Shown here in pieces: positions 1 to 11,519 of a stretch of 64,000 bases of DNA. Where the stretch lies: contig NC_135071.1 of NCBI RefSeq assembly GCF_051401765.1, positions 12,378,961-12,442,960 on the forward strand, in the 5' to 3' direction. A program made the translations under genes and the position numbers. The DNA comes from Calliopsis andreniformis (lineage: Eukaryota > Arthropoda > Insecta > Hymenoptera > Andrenidae). Numbering within the stretch: the stretch's first letter is position 1; each line of letters begins with the position of its first letter. Under the pieces are notes generated by a model. That model was not told where the DNA came from, made no database searches, and was given only the letters and a program-made list of their open reading frames with translations.

Positions 1-328
1 ATGACATGAAAAAGCAAATTCGTGTTGTTAATTGGTTGAAATTCCAGGAATGATGGTGCGTAAGAACTCGCGTAGTGACGCGCATAAGATTACTATTGTA
101 TTGGTAAATGGTCGGGTGACGGTGGGCAAATCCAATCGTCTGAACTCGGAACACGGTTAGGAGTGGTTAGGAGGGGACACCTTCTCTAACGTATATTCGT
201 GTAATTAGTTCGGTTAGAATCAATTGATCATGAAAACTTAAGCTTGATTGGTATATTTTGTATATTATGGGAAATACATATACTTCGACTTGATATATTT
301 TTCCACGTAGTACAGTGAAAGAGAAAAC
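1..328 (+). promoter_or_regulatory. Upstream region of the MID1IP1-like gene
   Basis: Non-coding sequence before the proposed start codon at 329. It should contain the promoter and 5' UTR, but no TATA box or initiator can be placed with confidence. The start is preceded by an A-rich context (gaaaac before ATG), which is favourable in insects. Confidence 0.5.
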
Positions 329-2442
329 ATGAATTACAAAGAAATCGGAACGAATGGCGATGCCAGCAGGTTAGTTTGGGTTTCGTTTAACGTAGAAGTA
401 TGTTGAAATAAGTGATGTCCGTTCAAGAGAAGTTTCCTAGGTCACTGTTTGTGTAAAACTTTCTAAATCAAAGTCTAAAATCGTAGTTTCTATTAGCGAC
501 TAATCGTAAGCTAAGGGCTGAGGTCCTCATCTCCATCAAAAACCAAGCGTATATACCTGGAAAAATCTAAGTACAGAGCACATGATTTTATATTTTGTGC
601 TCAGAGCGTCTCTCGAATACACGTCTTCTTATTCATCGTTATTTAATTGTTGTACCCGTTTAAAACACATTAATTAGGTTAAATTGTGTATTCTAATATT
701 CGCGGGCTTCCAACGAGTATACAAATGTTGATAAAAATTAGGTAAATATCACAGTCGATTGTAGTAATATCAAACGATTCGTAACGTAATAATTGAGAAA
801 TGTTGAGAATAATTGAAAAATGTTAAAAATGTAGATTTTTATTGTTATAATGCCTGAGAATTACCTATAAGAAATTTTACGTGAACATACGTGTGAAATA
901 ATACGCAAATTGACTAAAAACGTTTGACGAAGCACTAAGTACATACAGTGCATTTTGCACTAAGAAATGTAATAGTTATGACATTCAGAACAATGGAAAA
1001 TAACAGTTTTCACTTAATTACCATTGAATACTTATATGATTAGGAATAATGTTTGACGTCAAGTAGTATTATGAGTTAGTTTTGTTTTGTTGAAAGTGAC
1101 ACAAGAGATTCTCATTAAAGGTATAAAAAGAAAAATGCTGAATTATGACATATGTACATATGTATAATTTCAAACCATGTTATATTTATACAAAAATCTA
1201 TGAATAACATTTATCACATCTATTACCACTTATTCAATATACACATACGAACATATATTACTGTATTAATATATTAATATACATTGAACATGTATATATT
1301 TTATATATAAATCTTTGTTATTGAAAATTGACTTTGAAGCACAAGAGTATGGATGCAGAATAATTTCAATCGGAAATGAAGTTTCCATATTCATTATGCC
1401 CTGGTAGCCTTTACTTCATTAAATCAATCTCAATGAATTCATTGAAACTTAGTTTGTCGCGTTACTAAAGTAAGAATCTTACCAGTCTCTGATTTCTTAT
1501 CGAGTATATTGGTCCTCTCTGTGCTCTAATATTTGTTATCTGTCTGTTTTTTATTTTTGCTCTATTGAAACAAAAATGCCATATAGAAGGTATGTAGTAA
1601 TAATTATGTCAACATCATTACATAATATAGTATACATAAGATAACATGCTTTTAAAGATAAATTCAATGTGAATTTTGACCAACATTTAAGGAACAGGTG
1701 TTAGAATAATTTATATCAAAAATAGTTAAGTAGTAAGTTATTAATCAGGGTTAAATATATATTCTGTATACAATGTCAATTATATTACTGGAATATTTTA
1801 TGTATATCTATGTAATAGAGATTATTAAGGAGAGTGTCTTATTAGTAAAACTATTGTTTCAGGTCGAATTTTCGAAGCTTGATGCGACACAGTGAGCAAG
1901 AATTTAGCAATGCCTCTATCTTTAACAGTATGGAACAGTTCATTCGGAAAGTAAGCGAAATGGAACAAACAATATTAATTCCAAGTCGGCTTTTGGATTT
2001 AACTGCTGGAGATTCTAACGATGTGGTCAAGCTCGAAGGCAAACGTGGTTCCATTGTTAAAGAGACTTTAGTTAATACAGACCTCTACCGCCTTTATAAT
2101 ATTATCATCCAAATGAGAACTGAATTACTGTGGTCACAGGATCGCTCAAATGATATTCAAGAACCAGAAGAAGATTTGGTACCTGCACAGAAATTCAAAC
2201 ATGCTAGATGTCCAAGTACAACATCTATACAAAGTGTGCAAAGTGTTTCTACATCTTCAGATTCAGAATCTGATGCTGGAATTGAAAAGGATTCTGGAGT
2301 GGAAACTGAAGATAATGCTAATGCTACTGCTAAGTCTTTTGAAAGGCATTTGAGGGGACTTCATCGTAGTATTCAAAGAATGACTCTAGCTGCTGAATAT
2401 TTAACAATGAGATATCAAGCTGATGTTGGAGATCAAATATGA
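329..2442 (+). CDS. MID1IP1: SPOT14/MID1IP1-family protein (Mid1-interacting protein 1-like), two coding exons
   Basis: Exons 329-369 and 1863-2442, joined across a 1.49 kb GT-AG intron (split codon AG|G), give 206 aa. Two blocks identify the family: residues ~28-56, with FNSMEQFIRKVSEMEQTILIPSRL, an N-terminal helix that resembles [22 protein letters not shown] in vertebrate MID1IP1; and the C-terminal RHLRGLHRSIQRMTLAAEYL followed by TMRYQ, matching the family's [26 protein letters not shown]. Between them is an acidic, serine-rich linker typical of insect members. Vertebrate MID1IP1/THRSP is a cytosolic regulator that promotes acetyl-CoA carboxylase polymerisation and lipogenesis, and MID1IP1 also binds the MID1 microtubule protein; that role here is inferred from family. 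The start at 329 was chosen because its exon ends at a good donor exactly in frame with exon 2; the ATG at 1882 is a possible shorter start. Vertebrate length is about 180 aa. Confidence 0.5.
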
Positions 2443-2470
2443 TCGTTTTTAAAGAATTAAAAAGTTATTG

Positions 2471-2476
2471 AATAAA
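2471..2476 (+). terminator. Poly(A) signal of the MID1IP1-like gene
   Basis: Canonical AATAAA 29 nt after the stop codon, followed by AT-rich sequence. Gives a very short 3' UTR if used. Confidence 0.5.
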
Positions 2477-3708
2477 ACATATTAAGCTTTATTTATTGGA
2501 ACATTTACAAAATATTGTCTCTTATGTTGAGCATAATACATACACTATTAGCAAATTGTTATGTGTGATTACTGATTTTTATGTTTAGCATCAGGTATAC
2601 AAATTTTATTTATAGTATTTTTAAAAGCTCTTGTCTTTATTCTTTTAGATATTAAAACACGCATTATTTATTTATACATTAAAATGATCGGTTCTTAATT
2701 CACGTAGGATAAGAACTTGAAAAAAAAAAAGCATCCTCAGATGTGTGGATTGCTTGGTAGGTGATCACGCAGCAGGTACAGGGTCCATTTTGAATAATAG
2801 TATAATTTCATTTACATATACATTGCAGAATAAACTTTTATATTAAACTTTGATCTTATTGTACCTGCGAATTCCCTATACTTCTTATATTAGAAATGTG
2901 TTACCAGAATGTCATTACAAAACTAATTAAAAGCAATTGAACTGTTTTTTTACTATTCTGTTTATTCCCTTTATTTCTTTCATTTTCCTATACTTATAAA
3001 TTATGTACATGATACTGCATGCTAAACGAACTAATTTATAAGAATAAAATCTGGTTAGATATGCATCGTATAAAATATCGTTAAAAATAATTTTTACAAT
3101 TGTATTTTTACTTTCCCAGAATCTTAGTATGATATATTCCATTCTGATTTAATTTTATAATTATATTTAATATTTTCGGACTATGGAGGCTCGATTTAAC
3201 GACAAGAATGCTTTAGAGTTATGAAAAAAAGATCCGTGCGACTGATTTCTATCTAATAAATAGTGGTTCACAAATTTTGCCTATAGAATACGGATACGTA
3301 TCCGATATCGAAAGCAAAACACACTCGCCACTGATACGAATAACATGTAAACTACTTTTTTCTCATTGACACTAACGACATTGAACCGTCACAAACCACA
3401 AAACGGATATGTGAATTCGTCATTGGTTTCTTACGTTTCGTCAGAAATACTGTAAACTGTAACGATACTTGAACTAAATCGTTTTATTTGTAGTTCTGTA
3501 TGACCATATTATTTATATCCAAGTTGATTTCTTCGTAATGAATGTGCCACAGTTTGCGAAAAATCTCTTTTACTGATATCAGTGGAAAAAAGTAGTGATA
3601 GCTTATTAATATAAAACGGAATGGGCTTGTTAAAAATTCCAAAATTTAATCATAAAACAAAGTAATTAAAATACCTATTGTCCTAACTGGTTTTACGTGA
3701 TTTGAAAA
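2477..3708. other. Intergenic region between MID1IP1-like gene and MICU1
   Basis: No coding sequence recognised. It is AT-rich, apart from a short GC-richer island at about 2730-2790 just after an A-run. A perfect 14-bp palindrome CGGATACGTATCCG lies at 3291-3304, about 400 bp upstream of the MICU1 start codon, and may belong to the MICU1 promoter. The antisense 71-codon reading frame near 2927-3142 is AT-rich and has no family features. Confidence 0.5.
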
Positions 3709-6700
3709 ATGTTTATGAGAAAGGTTATCTGCTCCTTAAGACAGAATGTCTTGAATAAAAACATTAGGGAATCAAAATCAATTTTAAGAATTTGCAATGT
3801 TAACAATACCCAGTATTCACTTCGAAGAGATTTTACAAATTTTTCGCGTCAAGAAAAGTATCAAAGAACTTATTTATTATTATCGTTCTTCCTACCATTC
3901 TGTTTTGTTATGGGTATTCTTGACTGGAGAGGGTAAGTTTTCTGCTAGAATATAAAATAATTTTTCAATTTTATTTAAACGAATTGTTATACGTACTAGT
4001 TACTGAGTTCTAAGTTATTTAAATTAAATTGAAAAACTTCTTTTTAAAGTGTGGCAAAAATGTTTAACTTTAAATTTAGTTTATTTATAAATGAAATAAA
4101 ATAAAATAAGTATGCGTTTATAGATAGTTTATGCATTCATTTATTTTTTGTCTGCAATATTTGAGTATTATTTATGAAATATATTACGTTTAAATACAAT
4201 TGAAAATATAGTGTTTGTCTTTCATCATTTCATATTTATAATAAATTTTGATTTTATAAATTCTGTTTTAGTGCAAAAAAAAAGTATTTTCCTATTGTAA
4301 ATGCAGCAGAAATGGTTAAAGAAGAAGAAAGCAGTGATGATAGCAAAAGTGAGAATTCAGATATGCAAGATCACAAGAAAAAGAAGCCAAAAGAAAAGAT
4401 TGGATTTCGAGATCGAAGGGTATTTATCTACTTATTACATTCTCTTTTTTTAATTGTTTACCAACAATTGTTTACAATGATTCTATGTTTAAAATTAAAT
4501 ATCACTAAAAGAAGTCGAAATATTTATAATTTAATCAAAAGAGTAATATTCCAGAGTTTGATAGAAAATTTAATATTAAGTTAAAAAGTTTCTGATAAGT
4601 TTATGCAAATGTATTTGATATTTCTTTGACACATCCACATTTAATTTTGATACAATATTCTATATCACAAAAATGGCAATTTTCAAATTCTCAAGATTTT
4701 CACTATTGCTTTTACATTTAAATATTTTTTCCATTATAAATATCTAATTTTCCAATATATAAAATTATGTCTTGTTATTTGTTTTCTTTTCTTAAAAAAG
4801 AATAACTGTTGTTATAATGAATACCTAACTATTTGAAACTCGGTGAAGAGTATCTTTTATTTAAAGATGGAAGAATATGTTTATTTAGTTGTTATTATTA
4901 TTTACATTCATGGAGAAATAACAAATGTTTACAGATTATAGAATATGAAAATCGTTTGAGAGCATATTCAACTCCTGATAAAATTTTTCGTTATTTTGCA
5001 ACGGTAAAAGTGTCAAGTTTACAAGATACCGAAATTTACATGACCCCTGATGACTTTTTGAGAGCAATTACTCCTGGCATGAGACAACCAGATGGTATAA
5101 TTTCATTCCTTTTCATAACATATCTTTCTGTTCTTTCTATTATGTGATTAACACCTGTTTATTCTATTTAAGTTAAACCCAACTTTAATATAAACTTAAT
5201 TTTTTGTTTTGTAATATCCAAAACATAATTGTATATTTATTAATATATATCCGAATTATAATAGTCATATATGGTATTTGAGTAACTGTAAAATATAAGA
5301 AAAATTTATGTTCAAGTACCTTTTACTGATGGTATTTGTTTTATATGTATATGTATACTAATAAACTATAGTATAAGTTATATTATAATGTGTATGTACA
5401 TATATATTTACAATAGTGAATCAGTATAAAAATTTAAGTAAATTTCATAATATTAACATCATAAGGCATAGTTAAATACATAACAAAATATTTGCAATGC
5501 AGATAATAGAATATGAAAATCGTATGAGGCATTATTCTACCCCTGATAAAGTATTTCGATATTTTGCTACTCTACAAGTGATTAACAACGATATCCATGA
5601 AATCTTCATGACACCCGATGATTTTCTGAGATCAATTACACCTGGTGTTAAGCAGCCAGATGGTAATTCCAAACACCTGCAATGTACAATATCTAGAAGT
5701 AGAGTTTAAGACATTTTTTATTGCAAACTTTAGCAATTTTTTTATATGTTTATTTGTATAAATTATTTATGATCATTGAATACAATAAGAAAATGCATTT
5801 TAATATTATTTTTATTATTATATATGTGTTTAAGCAGGTAGTGGATATGTGTAGTACTTATTGCATGTGTTTACTTATTTATACACATTATTTACATGCA
5901 CTGATGTTACACATATGTAGTTGTATTAATTTGTTGAATAATTACAACAGCAAATTATTACAAAGTTCTGTATCATACATATTATGGTTTTTTTAGGACT
6001 CGGCTTGGATAAATACAAACGCTATGATCCAAAGGTAAGTTAGAAACTTGTTCTTTATATTTGTCATTAGGAAAATATAATACCTTTAGTTAATTCTTTT
6101 TTATATTGAGTAAATGATTAATTAAAATATATATGAGTAACATATTTATTTTATGGCAAAGTATTTTCTACACAATTTTAACAAAATTATTAAAACATTC
6201 ATTGTACTATTAATATGATTTTGTTTTATAGAATATTCATACAAAATTAGAATTGGCTTTAGACGAAGATAGTATTTTTTACAAACTTGGAAGTGCTGGC
6301 TTGATTACTTTCTCTGATTACATATTTCTACTGACTGTATTGTCCAGTAAGTTATATCTCAATAATATATTTATAATTAGTATAGTGTAATTGTAATAAC
6401 ATTTCTAGAAGTATCATAGTCGGTAAAAGTTATTTATATTTTCAAAAAACCTTCTATTACTCGTATTTTAAAAAACGAATTTTCTGTTTTAGCTTCTAGA
6501 AGACACTTCGAAATTGCTTTTAGAATGTTCGATTTTAATGGAGATGGAGATGTGGATTCTGAAGAATTTGGAAAAGTTGCTACTTTAATTAGACAGCAAA
6601 CTAGCATCGGAAACCGACATCGTGATCATGTTACCACTGGTAACATGTTTAAGGTAGCGAAAATTATTATATGTAATTAGAAATAGGTCAAATGAAATAG

Positions 6701-7840
6701 TACATACTGATATTACTGCTTACGAGTGTTGAATGCGTGTATGTCAAGGACTAGTTATTAGTTGAATATGCAAAGTAGGTATACTGTGAGATAATTCTAA
6801 ATTACTAATGTGTGATAAGAATTTTTCACTAATTTAAGGAAAACTATAATTATATTTAATTTGTTTTAGGGCGTTAATTCAGCGTTAACTACGTATTTCT
6901 TTGGATCAAACATGAAAGGAAAATTGACGATTGAGAAATTTCTGGAATTTCAACAGCAACTACAGAAGGAAATACTCAGTTTGGAGGTAAATCTAATCAT
7001 AAAGTACTTTGCACAAGAAAAGGTTAAGTACAATAAAGAAAACTATTGTAGTTCGAAAGAAGAAATCCAGATGAAAACGGTCGAATAACGGAAATAGATT
7101 TCACAGAGTTGCTGTTGGCTTATGCTGGCTACCCTGACAAGAAAAAAGCAAGGATAATAAAAACTGTAAAGAAACGGTGAGTGCAAGGGTGCGAATCATT
7201 AACGTATTTAATAATTTTTAAATAATTGTAATACAAAATAAATATATATAACACAAAATTTGTTACCTTAGCTTCAAAGATAATCCGAAAGGAATAAATA
7301 AGGACGAATACTTGAAATTTTTTCACTTTTTAAACAATATCAATGATGTTGATACTGCATTGACATTTTACCACATTGCTGGAGCATCGATTGATCAAGG
7401 TAATTGTTTTCATATAATTATGAAACTTCAAAACTGTTTAATTCGGGTAATTGATGGAGTAAAATGTATTGCTTGAAAATGTAAATTATATTATTTTTTA
7501 TAGCTACTTTAAAACATGTCGCGAAAACTGTAGCGCATGTCGATTTAAGTGACCACGTTATACAAGTGGTTTATACAATTTTTGACGAGAACAGTAAGTT
7601 TACTATTTAAAACAAAACGAATAATCGTTTTTTCTTTAATATGAACTTTTTTAATTAATTTATTTTACATTTTATAATTTTCTAGTGGACGGCCAATTAA
7701 GTAACAAAGAATTCGTCGCGGTAATGAAAAATAGAGTTCTTCGAGGTTTAGAGAAGCCAAAAGATACTGGTTTCGTGAAATTAATCGAATCAGTAGGAAA
7801 ATGCTTGAAAAATAGTTATAGCATGTCTTTCGATAATTAA
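3709..7840 (+). CDS. MICU1: Calcium uptake protein 1, mitochondrial (MICU1), 11 coding exons plus one alternative
   Basis: EF-hand gatekeeper of the mitochondrial calcium uniporter, acting in the intermembrane space with MCU and EMRE. Exons: 3709-3932, 4272-4419, 4935-5094 (or 5503-5662), 5997-6034, 6232-6346, 6493-6653, 6870-6986, 7052-7176, 7272-7399, 7504-7593, 7686-7840. All introns are GT-AG and the sum is 486 aa, close to human MICU1 (476). Visible features: basic targeting N-terminus and a hydrophobic segment (residues ~55-72), acidic linker, polybasic KKKK at 110-113 (equivalent to the basic stretch that contacts EMRE), GFRDR, first canonical EF loop at 242-253 ([12 protein letters not shown]), second at 433-444 ([12 protein letters not shown]), and Cys475 in the position of the cysteine that makes the intermolecular disulphide with MICU2. 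[10 protein letters not shown] and GLEKPKD are family hallmarks. No frameshift is seen. Confidence 0.5.
4935..5094 (+). CDS. MICU1: MICU1 alternative exon 3a
   Basis: 160-nt exon starting [20 protein letters not shown] and ending at QPDG, flanked by an acceptor (gtttacag) and a donor (gtataa). It encodes the start of the N-terminal lobe that follows GFRDR. It is 72% identical in protein (38 of 53 residues) to exon 3b downstream. This copy is nearer in sequence to human MICU1 at the [15 protein letters not shown] stretch. Confidence 0.5.
5503..5662 (+). CDS. MICU1: MICU1 alternative exon 3b
   Basis: 160-nt exon with its own acceptor (gcaatgcag) and donor (gtaatt), encoding [20 protein letters not shown] through QPDG. 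Same length and same splice phases as exon 3a. Since 160 is not a multiple of 3, using both or neither shifts the frame, so the two should be mutually exclusive. Differences cluster in a six-residue loop (SSLQDT in 3a, INNDIH in 3b) before E-I-(Y/F)-MTPDDFLR. Confidence 0.5.
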
Positions 7841-7906
7841 ATGCATTTTAAAATATAAGTCTGAATTGTTCCACATGGTTACATGCTTTTGTGCTACTAT
7901 GTACTT

Positions 7907-7912
7907 AATAAA
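7907..7912 (+). terminator. MICU1 poly(A) signal
   Basis: AATAAA 67 nt after the MICU1 stop codon. It faces the poly(A) signal of the minus-strand gene (7985-7980), so the two genes are convergent with ends only tens of bases apart. Confidence 0.5.
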
Positions 7913-7979
7913 AACATGGCAAGTATAATAAAAAGTATAATCTTCGTGCATCCTATACATATATATTATTTTTTAACCA

Positions 7980-7985
7980 TTTATT
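7980..7985 (-). terminator. Poly(A) signal of the small secreted-protein gene
   Basis: TTTATT on the + strand is AATAAA on the - strand, 35 nt past the stop of the minus-strand gene at 8020. Confidence 0.5.
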
Positions 7986-8019
7986 ACAATTTCGAAATGA
8001 CGATACATACTATAATTTA

Positions 8020-8672
8020 TCAATGATTTATGTCCCAATAGTGTTCACCATAGCCGCCGTCTATGTTTGCCCACTTTACCTACATAAACAAACTTTTTTG
8101 TAAAGTTCAGCAGTAATAAATTGATTGCATGCAATAACTAATACGATTAAACGACAAGGTATCGTGTAATATTAACTTTTATACAATTACCTTTCCTCGA
8201 TGTCGATTTTCTAACAAATCTTTTTCTTCAAATCTTTGCTCCCATCCACTTGGATTTTCGCAAACATAGCCAAATTGCAATTTATCATTAGTTTGACGCT
8301 CTAAAAAAATATCTCTACATCTTCTTTAGTACACATGTGGTTAAAATTTGATAAATTATTTATTTTATACTTACTGGAAAAGTTTTTCTATTGATTCTTT
8401 TTTCTTAGCGGCAGGGAACATTCCTTGCAATTTTCGAATCATACCTGTAACAATTGCATTACTTTGACTAATTTAATATTAAAACTATTTGTATCATTTC
8501 TATCAATTAAGACTACAATTTATAGTCTAATAATATATCATTTATAAACGTGTTCCTCAGATAAAATTTGCATTAACATATTACCCGTAGATACTTTGTG
8601 ATCCTTTTTGCCATGATTCATTGTGACAATGAAAATTAGTATGAGCAATAATAAATGAAATAATTTGATCAT
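8020..8672 (-). CDS. Small secreted protein of unknown function, four exons
   Basis: Read on the - strand: exons 8672-8585, 8444-8375, about 8323-8191 and 8079-8020, giving 116 aa. The first exon encodes a clear signal peptide (MIKLFHLLLLILIFIVTMNHG) followed by a basic stretch. The mature part is highly charged, has two cysteines (residues ~55 and 74), and contains FGYVCENPSGWEQRFEEKD. It ends in an aromatic and glycine-rich tail, WANIDGGYGEHYWDINH. Introns are GT-AG and all phases fit. The exon 3 acceptor is the weak point: two AG sites 3 nt apart (8323 or 8320) keep frame and change length by one residue, and neither has a strong pyrimidine tract. I do not recognise the family. Cleavage into a peptide is possible (basic sites GKK and RHRGK) but not shown. 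Confidence 0.5.
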
Positions 8673-9340
8673 ATTTTAATTTTGAGTTTGTGTAAAAACA
8701 CCAATAAAATAATTTTAAATATTACTGAAAAGGTAACAAGGGAAAGAATCGAAATAACGAAGCACATCGACGGAGCTTGAATTCCAACTGATCGAATCTT
8801 CGACGCTCTGATTACTTCGATACTTTCTAACATCTAAAAAATTGCCATCTGCTGTCTATAGGTACACGATGACGGTACGTATATTTTTACAAATTATAAA
8901 TAATTCGTTACACGTTATATACGTTATATTTTAATATTAAGATAACAAGAAAAACTCCAAGTTGCCGTACATATTTAAAAAATTATTTCAATATTGATTT
9001 CGGAATAATTTCTTATTTGTGCATTTTCTTTCGTTGTTAATATTTAGTTGCTCGTGAAATATTTATGTTGCCACTTATAGAAAAATGATAATTATAATGT
9101 TTAACTATTTCAGAGTGGGAGTTATTAAAACAAATGATTTATATGGTTTTAATTGAAATATATTTTATTATTGATTTCGATTTCAATTTTATACAATTCA
9201 GAAAGAAATTAAGCCCAAATCTCTTCGACGCTCTGGTTTATAAAGAAACTATTACAATTCTGTTATAAATTTTTTGTAGCAATACATATTTTGTACGTAA
9301 CATGTTCTTTTATTACTTTAAAGGAGGATATTGTTAGAGG
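8673..9340. other. Upstream region of the secreted-protein gene
   Basis: AT-rich non-coding sequence. The part next to 8672 should hold the promoter and 5' UTR of the minus-strand gene. A short phrase (tcttcgacgctctg) recurs near 8797 and 9218. Nothing else recognised. Confidence 0.5.
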
Positions 9341-10445
9341 GACACCGTGTATATTCGCTGAAAAGGTAGAAATAGTTTGTGGTTTACTACTTTACCAGCG
9401 TCGGTAATGGAAACAGGGTGTTTTCTACATCCATTCTTGGAAAAACGCAGAGGGCGCTCGAAAGTCAATGGTTTTCCAAGAAGTGACTACAGGTGGCTAT
9501 GAAACGCGAAAGTCCATAAGCTGTCATTTCTACATTGTACCTTGTCGGTGTATGACTATTTGAATTGTGCGCAACGTGGCTATCTGTTAAACTTGTCTAA
9601 TTCTGTCTTTACCTGTTCTTAACTATTCACAGAGGTATGTGTCTTTAATTTAAATGTAATATCACTCATTTAATACAAAGTTTACTTCAATTTCGATCAT
9701 TTTAATGATTAATATTTGCTAGAAAAATTCATACATCTTGTCCTTCAATCACCCGAGTATTTAGTGATATATGTGATATTTTAGTGAAAATTAAGCGAAG
9801 TAGCTAACTTATGGCGCATTTCATAGTTTCTAATTACACTTATGAAATGTCTAACATTTTCTATTGTATTTTTGTGTTGCAGAAAATTGGTGGGTGATCG
9901 AATGAAGACACCGTAGTTTTGCTCTAAGGACTTTTCATTGTTACTGGTTGCTACGGATTTTAGAAGCTGCGCATGACGCGATTGCGCATCTTTGTGGATG
10001 GATTCACTGAGAAGCGATCATTTTCGTACATCTTCCTTATTAAATGTGTCTAATTCTGTTCCCGCCAATTTCTAACAATTCACAAAGGTACGTGTCCTTA
10101 ATTTGAACATAATATCACGCATTTAATAGAAACTTTACTTCAGATTTTATAATTTTAACTATTAATACTTGCTCGAAAAAATGTCCACTTAAATGTACAA
10201 AATTCAAATACGCATTTGATACTTTAGAAAAAAAATGTTTAACTTGTGGAATATCACATTTCATAACTTTCATATTTTTATAGTTTTTAAATCAAAACAT
10301 AGTTAATAATTTAATATGTTCTATTAGTTTTTTCATGCAAATGGTTGGTGATCAATTGGATGCTTATAATCTTGTTCTGAGGATCTCTTACTTTTGGTTT
10401 TCTTCCTTGGATGCTGGAACGCAGAATTCATCATAAGAGTAAGTC
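9340..10445 (+). ncRNA. Candidate spliced lncRNA with a duplicated exon-intron unit
   Basis: Segment ~9590-9740 recurs with divergence at ~10045-10190 (period about 455 bp). Both copies contain a phrase like GTCTAATTCTGT, then CAATTCACAAAG or CTATTCACAGAG directly followed by a donor-like GTATGTG or GTACGTG. About 250 bp later each copy has a related phrase (TTGGTGGGTGATCGAATGAAGAC near 9895, TTGGTGATCAATTGGATGC near 10344), the first preceded by an acceptor (tttgtgttgcag). A third donor-like site (gagtaagt) is at about 10438. No long open frame runs through. A multi-exon non-coding transcript on + is inferred; a diverged tandem duplication with no transcript is equally possible. Confidence 0.5.
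9446..9460 (+). promoter_or_regulatory. CTCF-like motif
   Basis: CGCAGAGGGCGCTCG fits the core of CTCF sites (AGRKGGCGCT). It lies between the compact gene cluster and the gene-poor region, where an insulator would be plausible. A single motif match by eye; binding is not shown. Confidence 0.5.
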
Positions 10446-10890
10446 TTTTACTATTTATTATTGTTGTAGAATATGATGGATGTTTATACATTTAGGAAAT
10501 ATATAAGATACACAGAATGTTTTAACAATTATACACAAAATTATTGCATATCTTTTAAATCAATTGAAGTTTAATTATTAGTATTAGTTTTCACATATAA
10601 CTTTTATATATACAAATAATAATTTCAAACTTTTATCACTCGATTTTAAGAAAATTACTGTATATTATTAAATATATATACATGTATATTTAAGTTAAAA
10701 TTTAGCTTTTCCCGCGTAAGTATTCTCTTAAAAACCTCCTTTTGCTACATATCTGCATAGCGATTAAAAGCTAATCGTTTTGCAAATGTGTTTTAAAGGA
10801 ATGTACACGAAAGAGAATTTTGTTCATAAAAGTGACCAGTTTTTTCATAATCATTGATGAACAGATGTCGCTGATATTAGTTTGAAATTC

Positions 10891-11031
10891 CTAGATCGGT
10901 AAGGTAGTTTAATCGGTAAGGTAATTTCTTCTTTACCAACAGTAGAATACATACTTAACTACAGACGATCTGCAAACGACTTACCATCATATGAATTTTA
11001 GTGGTTCAGAAATATACTGTTACCGATCTAG
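10891..11031. repeat. Short inverted-repeat element
   Basis: Perfect 12-bp arms: CTAGATCGGTAA at 10891-10902 and TTACCGATCTAG at 11020-11031. The left arm motif TCGGTAAGGTA is repeated internally. Looks like a small foldback or MITE remnant. Confidence 0.5.
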
Positions 11032-11519
11032 TAATCGGGCTTCTAATTCTTACCACCAGTAACAAAATAGTCATGTTTACCTTTGAATTGGTAGAGTGAG
11101 GGGGCTTACGAGCCATCCAAGAGCTCATAATTCAACTCTAAAAAAATTAATGATCAATAATTACAGTGATGCACCATATATACAAGCGTGTAATTCTAAA
11201 AAAAAGTCACGTTTAAAATTTGGAATTGCGAGATGAGCATAGGCTCAAGTAGTACTGTCATATTTTCGTTATTTTTATATACAGCTGTTGCAACTATATA
11301 TAGCTACTATTTCGTTATTCTCACGAAATTTGACGTATTCTTTTAAGACATAAAAAGATATAAAAACTGAGAAGCAGATGTTTTTAGAGTTCCATATAGA
11401 TATACATACCCTCACAAGTCTTGGTCAATTAAACCCTTCTCGAGCAACAGAATTTCCATTCGTTTTCATACGAAATATTTTCTTCAAAATAATACGCTTA
11501 TTGCGCTGTTTTGTTTTGT

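Noticed and set aside
2150..2353. 67-codon + frame inside the MID1IP1-like exon
   Set aside because: Out-of-frame shadow of the real coding exon.
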